Origin: Rachicladosporium sp. CCFEE 5018
Taxonomy: Eukaryota > Ascomycota > Dothideomycetes > Cladosporiales > Cladosporiaceae
Assembly: GCA_002077045.2 (NCBI GenBank)
Contig: KZ111141.1
Span: 299,001-363,000 of the forward strand
Length of the DNA stretch: 64,000 bases
Reading direction: 5' to 3'
Shown: positions 33,758 through 45,213 of the stretch, in pieces
How the letters are laid out: the number at the start of each line of letters is the position of its first letter
Numbering within the stretch: position 1 is the stretch's first letter
The notes under the pieces: model-generated
The model's input: the letters and a program-made list of their open reading frames with translations, nothing else
Database searches by the model: none
Told to the model about the DNA's origin: nothing
Made by a program: the position numbers and the translations under genes

Positions 33758-36700
33758 TCAACCCTCCTCCTCAAGCACCTCCCGTCCTCCTTCTCTCCAG
33801 TACTTGCTCCTCTCCGCTAGTCTCCGGACGCCCCTTATGCGTCCAGCCCACAGCCCTTCCATGTCTGTTCGGAAGGTGTAGCCCCGTTGACTCGAGATCA
33901 CGCCGATGCTTTGCAGTACAGCTTTTCGTGCATCTCGGCCGAAGATCGCTGGGTGAGGGATCCATTCCAGGCTGCTTTCGAGCTCGTGGTCGAGAGCTGC
34001 CATGGTCTGGTGGTCGATACCAGCAGCGGGGGAGAAGGGACTATTGTCTAGTGCTCGCGGAGGCGAGGGCGTCCGGCGGCCATTCGGCATGTGAGGCGTT
34101 GTAGGAGACATGATGGTGGAGGGGTGAGAGGAGTCGGTCGGCGAGCCTTTGGCTTCGCCAATCTTTGGCGTGGGTGGCAGAGCTGCGCTTGGAGGTGGAA
34201 GTGGTGGTAGTCCGCCTTTGCCGAGACCTTTGAGGATGCTGCGAGTCTCGGCTAGGAGATGTTGGGCGCGATCGTGCTGGCCACGGGAGACGAGAGTGAG
34301 GGCTCGGGCGAGCATGTCGGAGGTGAGGAGTTCCATGCGGCGTTGGACTACATGTGGGTGAGGTGGGATCGGAGGTGAGGGAGGTCGACTGGATTTGTTG
34401 CTCGATGGGAGCATAGTGATGGCGAGGAGTGAGGGTCGAGGGAGCTGTGTGAGGTTTCCGTCTCGTAGGAGGTCGCCCCAGCTGAGGTCAGCCTGGATCA
34501 GTGGAAGTTCTTCTACCGAGAGCGTTCGTTGCTCGTCCTGTTCAATGGGTCCGCCGAGTGCCTCCAGTCCGGAGATGATGTTCTCCCACGGATCTGTGGG
34601 TACTGAGTCTGGCGTCGAGTTGTCTGGCGCTATCGACAGTTGTACGAGAATGTCTCGCTTGTCGCCAAAGCGCAGGTCTCCCAGCGAAGCTTCTGCGTCG
34701 CGACCTGCAGCGCGCTTCGTGATGTGCAGAGCACCACTGATCTTGACGAACTTCGCCGGTGAGCCTTCAGGCAGACGAAGCTTGAGCTTGACGTTCTGGT
34801 GCGATGTGCTTTGCAGTGAACCCATGCACCCAGCAACGCACTCTCGCAGCATCATCCAATCCTTGACATAGGTGTACGAGGCCTTCGTTCGCGTTGAGAG
34901 CTCGACCATTGTGTCCGGCTTGTGATTCGTGCCCAATCCAAAGGAGTGAATGGTGATCTTCGCAGCTTCTGCGCGCGAGACGACGAAGTTGACACTCTCT
35001 GCGTCCGAGGTCGCAGAGTCGCTGACAAGCAAGATCGTTGAGAGTGGGTTTGCAGCTTTCCGTTGCATGAGCAAGTCCATCGCGACATTGGCGCCCTCCA
35101 CGACATCTGCGCGCATGCTTTTCTGTCCAACAGGTCGTATCGAGTCCAGCACTTTGCCCCAGCCTTTCCATGTCTTCGTCGTCATACCCACGAGCGGCAT
35201 ACCGCCAGCTCCAGATCCGAACGTCACCAAGCCCATGCGATCTCGCTCGCCGAGACTGGCCACAATGAATCGTAACGTGTCGCGGAGCAAGTTGATCTTC
35301 AGTCCCTGCATCGAGCTTGATACAGGAATCACCACAACAAGATCGAGGGGTACATGTAGCGAAGTGTCGCCCAATCGCATCGAGTCCTGACCGCCGAGTC
35401 TCGAATTAGTATACTCAGTCGGCGCGGTCGCTTGCGACCGGTTTGCACCATAGGAGGATGCATATACCGAAGAGCGCTTGGCGTTTTGCGATGGCTGTGT
35501 GGTGTACTCATCCTCCTCTGTGCCTGACGTGTCTTGGTCCGAGTCTGGCGCCTGCGATTCGGGTACGTCGAGGCGGTCGAAGTTGACGAGCATGCGGCGC
35601 CAGCGATCGAGCTGGGCGCGGTCGGTTGATTGGAGGTGGAAGTGGGGAAGTTCGGCGACAGAGAGGCTGAGGGTGAGGGTCGATTGTTCTGCGAGTGTTA
35701 GTCATATCCGCTGCCGAGTCTCAACACGCGGGAACTCACCTTGAACGTATTGCACTTGCTTCAGGTGTCTCTTGATCAAAATCGAGCCCTTGAGTGTGCA
35801 TTTTCCCTTCGACTTCCCGTCCGAATGGCGGTCCCCTTGTGCCGGCTTCTTCTCTTTGACGCAAATGAGCATCTCTGTGAATAGATAGCATTCCAGCTCT
35901 TGCCAGGATTGGCGATCCTTGCCAACGCGCATAGTGCCATAAATGATCAGCCTGCCGAACCTCGTGTAGTCAAGGCCATGCCAATTGTCTACCCGAGCGA
36001 TCAAGTCATCCTTCGCGCTCTCCAGTGCCTCTCTGCTTTCTGTCAAGTCATGCACACTGTCGACTGGGCGCTGCGGCTGTTTCGCGCGAGCTTGCTTGGG
36101 TAGCTGGACAGCTTCATCTTCCTGCTGGGTTTGCGATGACGGTCCACGAAGATCCTCTGGATTTGCTTGCCAGTTGTGGTCTGGTACCTCGATAGTGACC
36201 AGACATGTCAGACTTTGCTGCTGTCGCGACTTGCTGAGTGTGGGGAATTCACTGCGGATGGTCACGGTCGGCGCTGGTATTGGGTTCCTTGCGGTCACTC
36301 GCGGCGCACTCAAGCTCGTCTCCATCGACTGTACATCGTAGTCATGCCGTCTGCCATTCGCGCCAGTTGCTTCGGAGTAGTCCCCAGCAGACACAGCTCC
36401 CGTGTCGCCACTAGTGTTGCGTCCATGTGCGGTTTGATACTGATCGTACTGTTGCTCACTTCTCCGCACTTGATTTGGCAGTAAATGATCGCGCGTGTTT
36501 CGCTGTGGCTGCCGTTGTCGTGGTGCACTGTCTCGGCTTGGCTGGCTCATATGGTCATGGTCCCACGAAGCAGGTGTTGGCGTGGCTTGAGTATCGCGAA
36601 AACGATCTCGAGCATCTGCTGGCTTCTGAGCAGAGCGGACGAGGCGATTGAGTTTCTCAAAGTCAATACCCCCTCCCCGGCTGGGATCTACGCCGAGCGG

Positions 36701-37311
36701 TGCCTGGCATGTTGGACAGCTCTGCTCTCCAAAGTCCTTGATATACTCGTAGAAGCATGCTTCGTGTGAGATGTGGCCACAGGAAAGTTGCAGAATTCGC
36801 TCTCCTTGAAGCATGTGCTCGAGGAGTTCCTCGCATGCAGCGCACGAGCTGCCCACGAAAGTGCGCTCGCGCCTGGTGTCTCGTGTTTTCGTAGCCATGG
36901 CGCTGTTGCGATGTTCCTTCAAACGAGCGACGGATGATACAGCTTCGCGATCACGCTGTGACGCCTGTTGAAGTTCCAGCTGTGCAGTGGTGTAAGAGGA
37001 AGGTCCTCGCGCAAGTCCAGGCCGGCCTGCGTTACGGCTTCGAGACGTGTTCTGGCGCTGTACAGTTGCTAAAAGCAGCGAGACAGTGTCAGTAAAGTCT
37101 CAGGAACCTGGTGGGTCGCTGCGATGTACGATGATGCGCTTGACGTACGTCTCGCGTTGTGGCTGGAGGTGGATGTCTCGGCCACAGTCTTCCGTTTCCT
37201 CGGAAGTGATACAGTCGCGTCGAGTAGGCCAGCGTCAATCAAGGCCTGTATTTGTCGTTCGTCTGCCTCTGTACGTTGGGGGGCATCATTGAATGTAAGG
37301 CCAGAAGACAT
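33758..37311 (-). CDS. RING-PH-VWA scaffold protein, Far1/Ste5-like
   Basis: Three exons: 37311-37149, 37068-35740 and 35688-33758, with introns GTACGT...TTTTAG (80 nt) and GTGAGT...TCGCAG (51 nt); 1140 residues. In order: a basic N-terminus; a RING at about 130-180 (CAAC, then CGHISHEAC, then CPTC); a disordered linker; a PH-like region at about 400-530 that spans the second intron (FGRLIIYGTMRVG to LDRWRRMLVNF); and a VWA domain from about 590 (LDLVVVIPVSSSMQGLKINL). The VWA metal site is degenerate, PVSSSM instead of DxSxS. RING, PH and VWA together are the hallmark of yeast Far1 and Ste5, pheromone-pathway scaffolds that hold the G-beta subunit and MAP kinases. The C-terminal third is Pro/Ser-rich. 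Orthology to Far1 rather than Ste5 is inference. Confidence 0.85.
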
Positions 37312-40300
37312 AGAAGCCCGCGATGGGGGGGCTCATAGAGAGTCCGGCAAGGTTTCAGTAACGACTAGTGTGCACCTACCGCGGTGCTAGCAGAAGATGG
37401 AGCTCCTTAACGACGGACCCGCGAGTCGTCTCGGGTAGAATGATTCAAGGACAAAAAGGCCCAATGCTGAAAGAGAGGCAACCCTGCAAATGAGTGGGGA
37501 AGAAAAAGACCGTCGCATGGCACTGGGATGTGGCGCCTCAGTGGTGCAGTAGTGTGGGTAAGAGGGCACGAGCGCCTGACATGGGAGGCGTGCATCAATC
37601 GGGACGCGGCCGACATCGATATTGCACGAGCATGGCGAACGCCTCCAACAGGATGGCATTTTCGAGAAGCGGGTTTCTAGGTGCAGGCGGAGGAGGTGAA
37701 GCAGAGTTCGTGCTACAGGCGCCGGCGGCTTCGACGTCGAACTTTCGGCATGCGATGAAGACCCAAGACCGCAGTCTGGCACAGTGTTGCAGCCGTTTCG
37801 AGACGCGACGTGACAAAGTCCATTGTTCACCCACCACCCGTGCATATTACCTGCGCCGGCAGTGCATCGGGACTGGACGCGCAGTGGACGGCATTGAATG
37901 GTTACACAGCATGCAGGTGCTCCAAGGCGTCTCCGTTGGAGATGCCATGGTGCCGCCACTATCGCCCGTGTTGCTGGTCACTCTCGCCGTCACAGTGTCC
38001 AAATCATCGGCTGCCCCATGTTCGGGGCGAGAACTTGATCGATCTGATCCTTCAAGGGGAGCACAGGCTTTCCACCCACGCAACACCTCCCTGATCGTCA
38101 CGGCAGCACAACCCGGCACACGTGGTGCGGCCACCTTGGGGAATTGATGAGCTGCCCATTACTCGACACTCTGTGCCGCCATCTCAGACCCTACAGCTTC
38201 GTCGTTGTTGACTGTAAGCATACAACTCCTCTCAAGACCTCACGACGATGTCTGCTATCTACTCAATCGCTGCGCCCACCGGATTAGGCACTTGTCTCCG
38301 TCAAGCGTTGCCCTCGCAAGCCTCCTACACTAACATCCTCTTGCGCTGCAAGCCACATGCACCTTTGCATTACGCTCCCGGCCCGGTGGGCCTCCCCTGC
38401 ATGCCCTCCACGTGCGCACTGGCAAATCATGAAATGGCGTAATGCCGAGGACGGAGTTTTCCAGGATTTCGCATGTTCTCGAGACGGCGCGTCGATATTG
38501 CGATCGTCACCGTCCTATCAAACGCACGCCTCCGACTCGAGAAGGGTAGGAGATCAACATTTCCGTGCTGTCAGTTATCGCGCATGCTCCCAACATGCAA
38601 CTGTTGCCGCGTGCTGAAGAGTGCTCACCAGAAATCCAACAGAGTTCGTGCGTCCAAAGCCGAGCCGTCATGCTATTGAACATCGCTACTAATGTGCGCT
38701 TGCTGAATGTGGCGCATATGGCTTACACAGTCTGCCGATATGTACCTGTAGTGATCGTTCATGTACCCAAATAAAGCACACGTCTCTGCGAGCATCTCTC
38801 CAAAGCATTGCAGGAACGGAGACCATCTCCGTAGCGAAATAGTGTCAAGACTGAAATCTGAGACACACAGATCTGCGTTACATTCTCCAACACGCTAGTC
38901 GAAGCGACTTCCGGAGCATCAAACACCACGTGCAAGTCGCGTGGGAACGAGGGATCGACAGGGCGACGTGTGTGACAGTACCTTGGGTCGATGGTACATG
39001 AGCAATGTATGTGGCCGTGCCTGGCGACATTGCAGAGTAACAACGCGGAATTGTGTACATCCAGCTACTCGGAATCGGTGCAAGATCGGCACCGCAGAGG
39101 GTTTGAAAGATAAGCATGTGGTTGGCGGTGTGGTTGCAGCATGGCGACTGCGTTGATGATGCTAGAAGCAAATGCCTCGGACAGCACAGGTTGCTCAGTG
39201 GACGATTTCGGGGTGTGTCCGCTGCAACATCCGTGTGATCTCCTGCTGCTGCACCGGATGCCCACCAACACCAGCCGCGGCGTGGTGGCAAGACATGTGT
39301 GATCGCCGTCCCTTTTCCTAACCTCGATCAACGAACATGTCCGTCTGCATGCCCAGTGAAACTCCATCCACACCTCACCCTTCTCCAGTCGCTCGATGGA
39401 ACTACGGCACTCCCTTTCTTCCATTGCACGCATGGTAGCTTCCACGCATGACCTGCTCCGCATACTACCCTTGCAGCCCTACGGCGGCATTGTGGACCAC
39501 ATGCATGCCTCGAGATCCATAATTGCTGCGACCTACATACATCATCACAGATGCTTTGGGCCTTCTTGCGACATGTACCGGCAGTCCGAAAGCCACAATA
39601 CTGCCGAAGGTCATGCGATGACCCACCGAACGGTTAAAGGCGTTGGTGAGCCGAGCAGTACCTCTGGAAGGCGGGCGATGCTATTGCACAAAGCGCACAC
39701 TCATCTCCGCGTCAGTCTCACGCCTGGGGATGCGTCGTTAGCAGAATGAGGCGATCTATAATTGCTACAGACCGAGAGGGGCAACGGAAATGTACACCTC
39801 CCAGTGCCCTCTGTGGCCTGTCAGCCGTTGCTATTATTTGCTCGATCGCATCGGTCCAATCGATCGAGCACTGAAAATTCAACGTCTGCTGCTTCCAAAT
39901 GATCACCATCATCTCCCACGAAACGTCCAATCGTGCGCCATCCTCTATTTTCATGCCCAGTGTCTCACCTCTACGCGACTCACTTCCTCAAGGTTCGTCC
40001 CGAGTGCGGCATCCAGACGGTGCAGAGTCAGGCCGACAGACTTCAGCGCAGCGCTTGGGCAGCAATCTTTGACTTCGATCGAGTCGTATGGCGCCATCAG
40101 TGATAGTCAGTGGGGTGTCTCTGCGCTTGGGCGTGAAGATCCGGGTGGGTAGAGTTCTAAGCGGCAGATACCGTGTCTAGGTATGATACGTACCGTATGT
40201 AGTATGGTCGATGGAAGGTGGCTGGGTTAGTGGCTGCACGCATGCTCGAAGACAATGGCAGGGTTGGAATGGCTCAAAGCTTCCTGCGGGAGATCAGGAT

Positions 40301-41767
40301 TGCGGAGGCATCATGCAATGACGGCCATCGAAGTAACGACAAAATCAGACATGTGCCTCGCGAGGGACATGGGCACATGAAAGTAGGGCATCGGCGACCA
40401 TCGCTTGTGCCAGGCACGATCTAATACTTGCTATAAACGTCTCCATCGCCTCCACACGCTCTCGCAATGTACTAACATCACTTTCACAGCAGCTCTCAGG
40501 AAGTCTCGCATGTAGTCCCAGTCGTTCATCGCACTATCCGCAGCACATCACTATGTGTTCTTCCAAGCCGGCCTGTACGCGAAAGGGAAGCAAGGATGTC
40601 TTCCGCAGGACCGCCATGCTTCTTGGCTACATTTGACAAGTGCGGCAGACAGTACTCGATCGTAGCTGCAGCTGCGAAGTGCGTCCCACGCCATGCCCGC
40701 GATCCTTCCGAAGTTGTCCTGCTGCAATGGTCAATGAGACGTCCGCATGCTGATGGGATCGATCTTCCGGGGGAGAAATTGCTGTTGGAGACCCATCGCA
40801 GCACTGCAGTGAAGCTCGCTGTTGAGGTTTCGAAGTCCTCCGCTGAGCCACATACTATGACTTCGTGCTGCTGTCGTGCGCTTGGTTTATGGACTAGCCG
40901 TTTGCGCCGGACTTGGGTATGCCCATTTTCCTCCTTGTCCATTTGCACCGGCCTTCTGCCCAGCCTCCTCTGCAACAAGCTGTAGCGTCCTCTCCTTCGA
41001 CAAAGCAGGGACTCGTAGAATCGGCGGAACCGGACAGCATCGGCAAAGCCCGGCATTCGGTACTCGGATCGTCTGGTAATTCTCGCAGAAGATCACTCGT
41101 GCCGGATCCTCGGTGGTGTTCTTGGGACACATGTGCGTGTGTATCGGTATGTGAACGGTGCAGTTACTGTAGTGCGTGTACTTGTGGTAACACATCGCCG
41201 GTCGAGTCTTCCGAACGCGGTGGACTCGATCTCGAAGTAGGTTCTGACGGGTGCGTCGATGAGAGGGCGAGGACGATCGTACGACGCTGACTCGAGAACA
41301 GTCTTGTACGCTTGATGGAATGTCGATGCTCGTGAGAACAATCGATGTAGCCTCGCAATGAGTGATCGCGAGTAACAGCTGTCTGACAAACGGTCGGGAG
41401 TAACGACAAAATGTGCTTGTGACGTTGATGCTGGACTACCCAGATGATCATGACGAGAGGGCCTCATCTTATATTTTGTGACACAGCTCGCGCCTCGCTT
41501 GCATGATGCGATCAGTACCCAGTTAGTTGTTTGTTTGTCCCATGGTGAGGCGGTCTGCATGCATGCATGATGTGCCGGATTGCAAACAAACATCTGCGCC
41601 AAGCCACATATTGAGCGTGGAGAAGACGCAGGGCGAGGCTCTGGACGCTGGCGAGCGTGACAAATAATCCTTGCTGTCGTCGGGCTTTGGCGGTACAGTG
41701 TGTCGAGTCCCCACTTCCGCTGGTCGAGTTTGCTCGGTCCGACGAAGGTCATGCTTCGGAAAGTGAT
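37312..41767. other. Gene-poor region of 4.4 kb
   Basis: The longest stretch without a supported gene in the window. Open frames up to about 219 codons exist on both strands (for example 41093-41752 minus) but are Ser/Arg/Thr-rich, lack domain character and overlap others. No rRNA, tRNA, transposase or terminal repeat was recognised. It could hold long non-coding transcripts or small secreted-protein genes that need RNA evidence. Confidence 0.35.
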
Positions 41768-44700
41768 TCAATGTACTTCCGCCCAGTGCCATCCAGCACC
41801 CTCGATAGCAATAGCTCTAGGCATTGTCGGTGGCATCATCGCGCCAGTTCGCAGTCTGATGAGCCAGACAGCGTCAGCATTCCCACTCGGACCCTCCAAG
41901 GCCTCTCGTACGTCAGCTCTATCCAAAACAGGCGTAAGCATCTCCAGCGTCTCGTCAAATACATCCAGATCCAGTGATGGTGTCGACCGCACCATTGCAA
42001 GCAGGAATCCGACAAGGGCGTCCCATAGTAGTCGGAGTGAGATATCGGCATAGACGGCCACGGCTGACGATCCCGATGGCTTAGTGAGCGCAAGTGCACG
42101 ACTCACAGCTTTTGGATCAGTCTCCACATTCTCGCGAGCCCCAGACTTCGGCACAGGAGCTACAGTCTTGACGAGATCAGCGACAAGACGTCGATGCAGA
42201 TCCTTGATCGTAGGCCACGAAGCAGTGATCCTAGACCGCATGAACGAGCCAGCGTGCTCAGATAGCAGAGCGATCACTTCCAGCGCGGCAGTCCTGACGT
42301 GGACTTCCTCGTCATCTAAGCGTGAGACGATCTCAGGCCAGAGTGTATTTATGAGTGGCAGGAAGGAGTTGTCGTGTAGTGCGATCGCAGGAATGGATGT
42401 TCGGATCAATGAGAGCAGCGAGGTGCGCAGTGACGGCGAAGCGGACGGCAGGAAGTGTTGGGTCAGTGTTGTGATCTTGAGTAAGAGAGCGTAGATCTTG
42501 GGCGCAGGTGGCGGAACTTCGACGTCAGTATCATTTGGCGGAGGTGCAGAGTCGTCGTCTTCGTTCTCTGTTGTGGGATCTGCTGCCCACGGCTCCCGTG
42601 GGAATGCCTGATGACCACACTCATCGTTTTCGGCGGATTCCAACCTGCCACGTTCCGCCGCTCGATCACGCAGTGTACTCATTAGCTTCGCCATAGTCTT
42701 TGGTTGCCACTGCTCTTCCTTCACGTAAACGTTCTCGAGCAAGCCCTTATTCGGTGACGCGAATGCAGGCGCCTTGATGCCCTCCTCAGCCATGACGCCA
42801 AGCACCCTGAAGAGCAGCTCCACTAACGTTGCATAGCCGTGGTAGCTCTCCAGAGCCGCGAAGATGCTTTCTACAGTGTCCTCCATGTATGGCAACAGCC
42901 CGGGTCCAGCCAGTCGCAGCATCATGAGCAAGACCTGTGGCGCCTGCGGACTGACGTCGAATGTGTTCAGCTTCAGTGCCACTGCATTGGTGAGGTAGTC
43001 GAAGTTCTCGATGATCAGCGCTGAGGTGCTTGGGTAGCCACACGCTGCTGTGACAATGTTCAATGCAACAATACTGTCCTGCTGCAGAGCAGGCGTGGGA
43101 CTGGCCAGGGTATGGAGAATCGGGTAGAGAGCATCTACAAGCTCGGCGCGGAAGTCGAGGCCGGCTGCTTGAGCGCGTAAGGTAACTGTGCGCAGCGCAA
43201 GACCTTGAATCATCTGATCTTGAGCTGTAGCCGTAACGCTAGAAGTCAGAGCATCGAGTGAGAACGAGTAAAGCTCCTCTAGAAGATCAATTGAGGTCGC
43301 AGAGTCCGTCTCATAAGTGGTCAACATTGTGTTTGTCACTTGACTCTTTGACATCGCTGCTTTCACCATCGAGTAAGCCGTCCAGAATTGCGAGATCTTT
43401 GCGTCGCCATGCGACATCCGCATCTTGCCCGCGACGTCGATCGAATAATGCGTTGATGCGGGAGATTGACCGAGTGACTCGATGAAAGACTCAATGCTAG
43501 CCATGACCTGCTCTTGACCCCGCTGCAACACGAGGGCAGAACCAAACGAGGTCCGCATACTGTCGCTATCCTGGATCGCAAGATCCAGAGATTGCATAGG
43601 CTCGATCGATATTGTCTGTGATGATTTGAGCGTTGAGCTCTGCAGTACTATGACAACGCTATCGTCAAGCGCCTTCGCGATGGCGCGCATAAGTAAGGGC
43701 GTGGTCGCACCGCATCGATCGAGCATCCCGTACGCAGCACGTAGATGCTGTATCTTCTGAGTCTTGAGGTACTCGTCTGCACCCATCATAGTCTGCACAA
43801 GCGACTGTAGCTGATCATGAAAAAGCTCTTGCAGCAGAGCAAGAAGACCGGTGTCTGTTTGCAGCATATTCTCGAGCTCTATGACAGGCCACATGCGAGG
43901 AGAGTCAGTAGACAGAAAGACAAGAGTCCCGAGGGCCAGCGCTCTAGATGTAGCCAGGCTAGTGCTGCAATCCTGCAGGACTGTGACGCACAGGTCCCCA
44001 AGCGCAGCTCTGACATCTTCTCGGTCATGACCACGCAGTCTGCAGATCTGTTGAAGAGCAGACAGTACGTGCGGACTTGCCTCGGTTTGGTGGCCATCGC
44101 CGCTCCTGGACTTTGATTCACTTCTTACCACACTGCCGTTCACGGGTGCAGATCTCTTGTGAGCTGACGAGGTTGGACTTGGATTACCGAGAACAGCTTT
44201 GAGCAGAACACTCATGATCTCAAGGCATTCTATCAGGACTGCATGGTTTCGTCTTTGCTTCGTCTGTGGAGCCAACACCCGCGTAAGCTTTGACACAACG
44301 CCAGGCAGAAATGAGGCAAGCACATCGCCGTCACCCACAGTGTCAACCAACGCATGGAGTGCTCTGGCAGCTGCGACTTGCAGCTCGAGACTGGCTCCAT
44401 TGACGAGGGCGTCCAACGTCGTGCTGATAGTCTGCCCCAGCTGAGGCACTGCACTTTCGGCAGTAACACTTCGTCTCCCTTCATGTGTGCCAGCAAGAGC
44501 ACGGAACAAGAAGCAAAGGCAACAAAGTGCTGTAGTCCGCAACTCGTTCGTAGTCTTCTCTGTGGACAGCCCGGTGGGCTTCTCTCCAGCCAGCAACGTG
44601 CAGAGTATCAGCATCTGAGCCGCCAGAGCATGCTGAATGTGCTGTCGCCAGCCATGCTCGATCAACACAGCTAGGACCTCTAGCGTGATCTCGAGACATG

Positions 44701-44962
44701 TCAGAGAGAGCTTCTGACTTTGCTTGAGGACTTGAGATAGTGGGAAGAAGACATAGTCGGCTAGCTTCTCGTCCAATGGCGAGCTTCTAGCCGTGAATGA
44801 GTTCAAGATAGTGCGTAGGAATTCTAGGTCTTGCGTGAGGTCTGCGACACTACCCTTTGGTCCAGATAGAGCCAGTGCTGTCCGGCTGAGCGCAACGCAG
44901 GCCGGCTTCAATTTCTGGAAAGCCTGCTGTCGGTCGTCCATCGTGGCGCCGAGGTGAGGCAT
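41768..44962 (-). CDS. tti1: TEL2-interacting protein 1 (TTI1), HEAT-repeat protein
   Basis: Single exon of 1064 residues from ATG 44962; the next ATG (44941, MDDRQQAFQKLKP) may be the real start. The N-terminus is typical of TTI1: FQKLKPACVALSRTAL, then LADYVFFPLSQVLKQSQKLS and HGWRQHIQ. The remainder is a long alpha-helical HEAT array, including LPLINTLWPEIVSRLDDEEV followed by VRTAALEVIALLSEHAG. TTI1 works with TEL2 and TTI2 as a chaperone adaptor that matures PIKK kinases (TOR, ATM/ATR-like, and the SAGA subunit Tra1). It is divergent from SGF73, which is itself part of SAGA. The overall length fits fungal TTI1. No internal intron was needed to keep the frame. Confidence 0.9.
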   Translation of the reverse strand: MPHLGATMDDRQQAFQKLKPACVALSRTALALSGPKGSVADLTQDLEFLRTILNSFTARSSPLDEKLADYVFFPLSQVLKQSQKLSLTCLEITLEVLAVLIEHGWRQHIQHALAAQMLILCTLLAGEKPTGLSTEKTTNELRTTALCCLCFLFRALAGTHEGRRSVTAESAVPQLGQTISTTLDALVNGASLELQVAAARALHALVDTVGDGDVLASFLPGVVSKLTRVLAPQTKQRRNHAVLIECLEIMSVLLKAVLGNPSPTSSAHKRSAPVNGSVVRSESKSRSGDGHQTEASPHVLSALQQICRLRGHDREDVRAALGDLCVTVLQDCSTSLATSRALALGTLVFLSTDSPRMWPVIELENMLQTDTGLLALLQELFHDQLQSLVQTMMGADEYLKTQKIQHLRAAYGMLDRCGATTPLLMRAIAKALDDSVVIVLQSSTLKSSQTISIEPMQSLDLAIQDSDSMRTSFGSALVLQRGQEQVMASIESFIESLGQSPASTHYSIDVAGKMRMSHGDAKISQFWTAYSMVKAAMSKSQVTNTMLTTYETDSATSIDLLEELYSFSLDALTSSVTATAQDQMIQGLALRTVTLRAQAAGLDFRAELVDALYPILHTLASPTPALQQDSIVALNIVTAACGYPSTSALIIENFDYLTNAVALKLNTFDVSPQAPQVLLMMLRLAGPGLLPYMEDTVESIFAALESYHGYATLVELLFRVLGVMAEEGIKAPAFASPNKGLLENVYVKEEQWQPKTMAKLMSTLRDRAAERGRLESAENDECGHQAFPREPWAADPTTENEDDDSAPPPNDTDVEVPPPAPKIYALLLKITTLTQHFLPSASPSLRTSLLSLIRTSIPAIALHDNSFLPLINTLWPEIVSRLDDEEVHVRTAALEVIALLSEHAGSFMRSRITASWPTIKDLHRRLVADLVKTVAPVPKSGARENVETDPKAVSRALALTKPSGSSAVAVYADISLRLLWDALVGFLLAMVRSTPSLDLDVFDETLEMLTPVLDRADVREALEGPSGNADAVWLIRLRTGAMMPPTMPRAIAIEGAGWHWAEVH

Positions 44963-45213
44963 GATTGCGGCGTTCACATCTTTCCAAATCGCTGCGTGTA
45001 CTTCTGAAGAGCAAGACCGACAATCCCCATCTGTTCGACAGAGTGTAATGTGGTTCAACACAATACTTGCCTGTCTTCACATGTTAAGAGTGCCCTTGTT
45101 CGGAGGAACGTAGCCCCGTGGTCCGTCCTCTTACCCATGACATGCTCTTGCACCGCGATCGCATTCCATGCCAGCATCTTCTGCCTTCACATGCACACTT
45201 CACTTCGCCGATC
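44963..45213. promoter_or_regulatory. Short divergent promoter between TTI1 and SGF73
   Basis: The two start codons are only 251 bases apart and point away from each other, so both promoters and leaders must fit here. A shared promoter for a PIKK chaperone and a SAGA subunit is suggestive of co-expression, but no site was identified. Confidence 0.5.

Noticed and set aside
37387..37959. 190-codon minus-strand frame, considered as a secreted protein
   Set aside because: The start lacks a signal peptide, Cys and Arg are scattered without pattern, and an equally long plus-strand frame overlaps it.
40526..41056. 176-codon minus-strand frame and its plus-strand shadow at 40596-40985
   Set aside because: Both strands are open over the same bases and neither shows motifs, start context or splice sites.
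41093..41752. 219-codon minus-strand open frame beside TTI1
   Set aside because: Arg/Ser/Thr-rich with scattered Cys, no domain character, overlapped by frames of equal length on both strands, and not needed to explain splicing of a neighbour.
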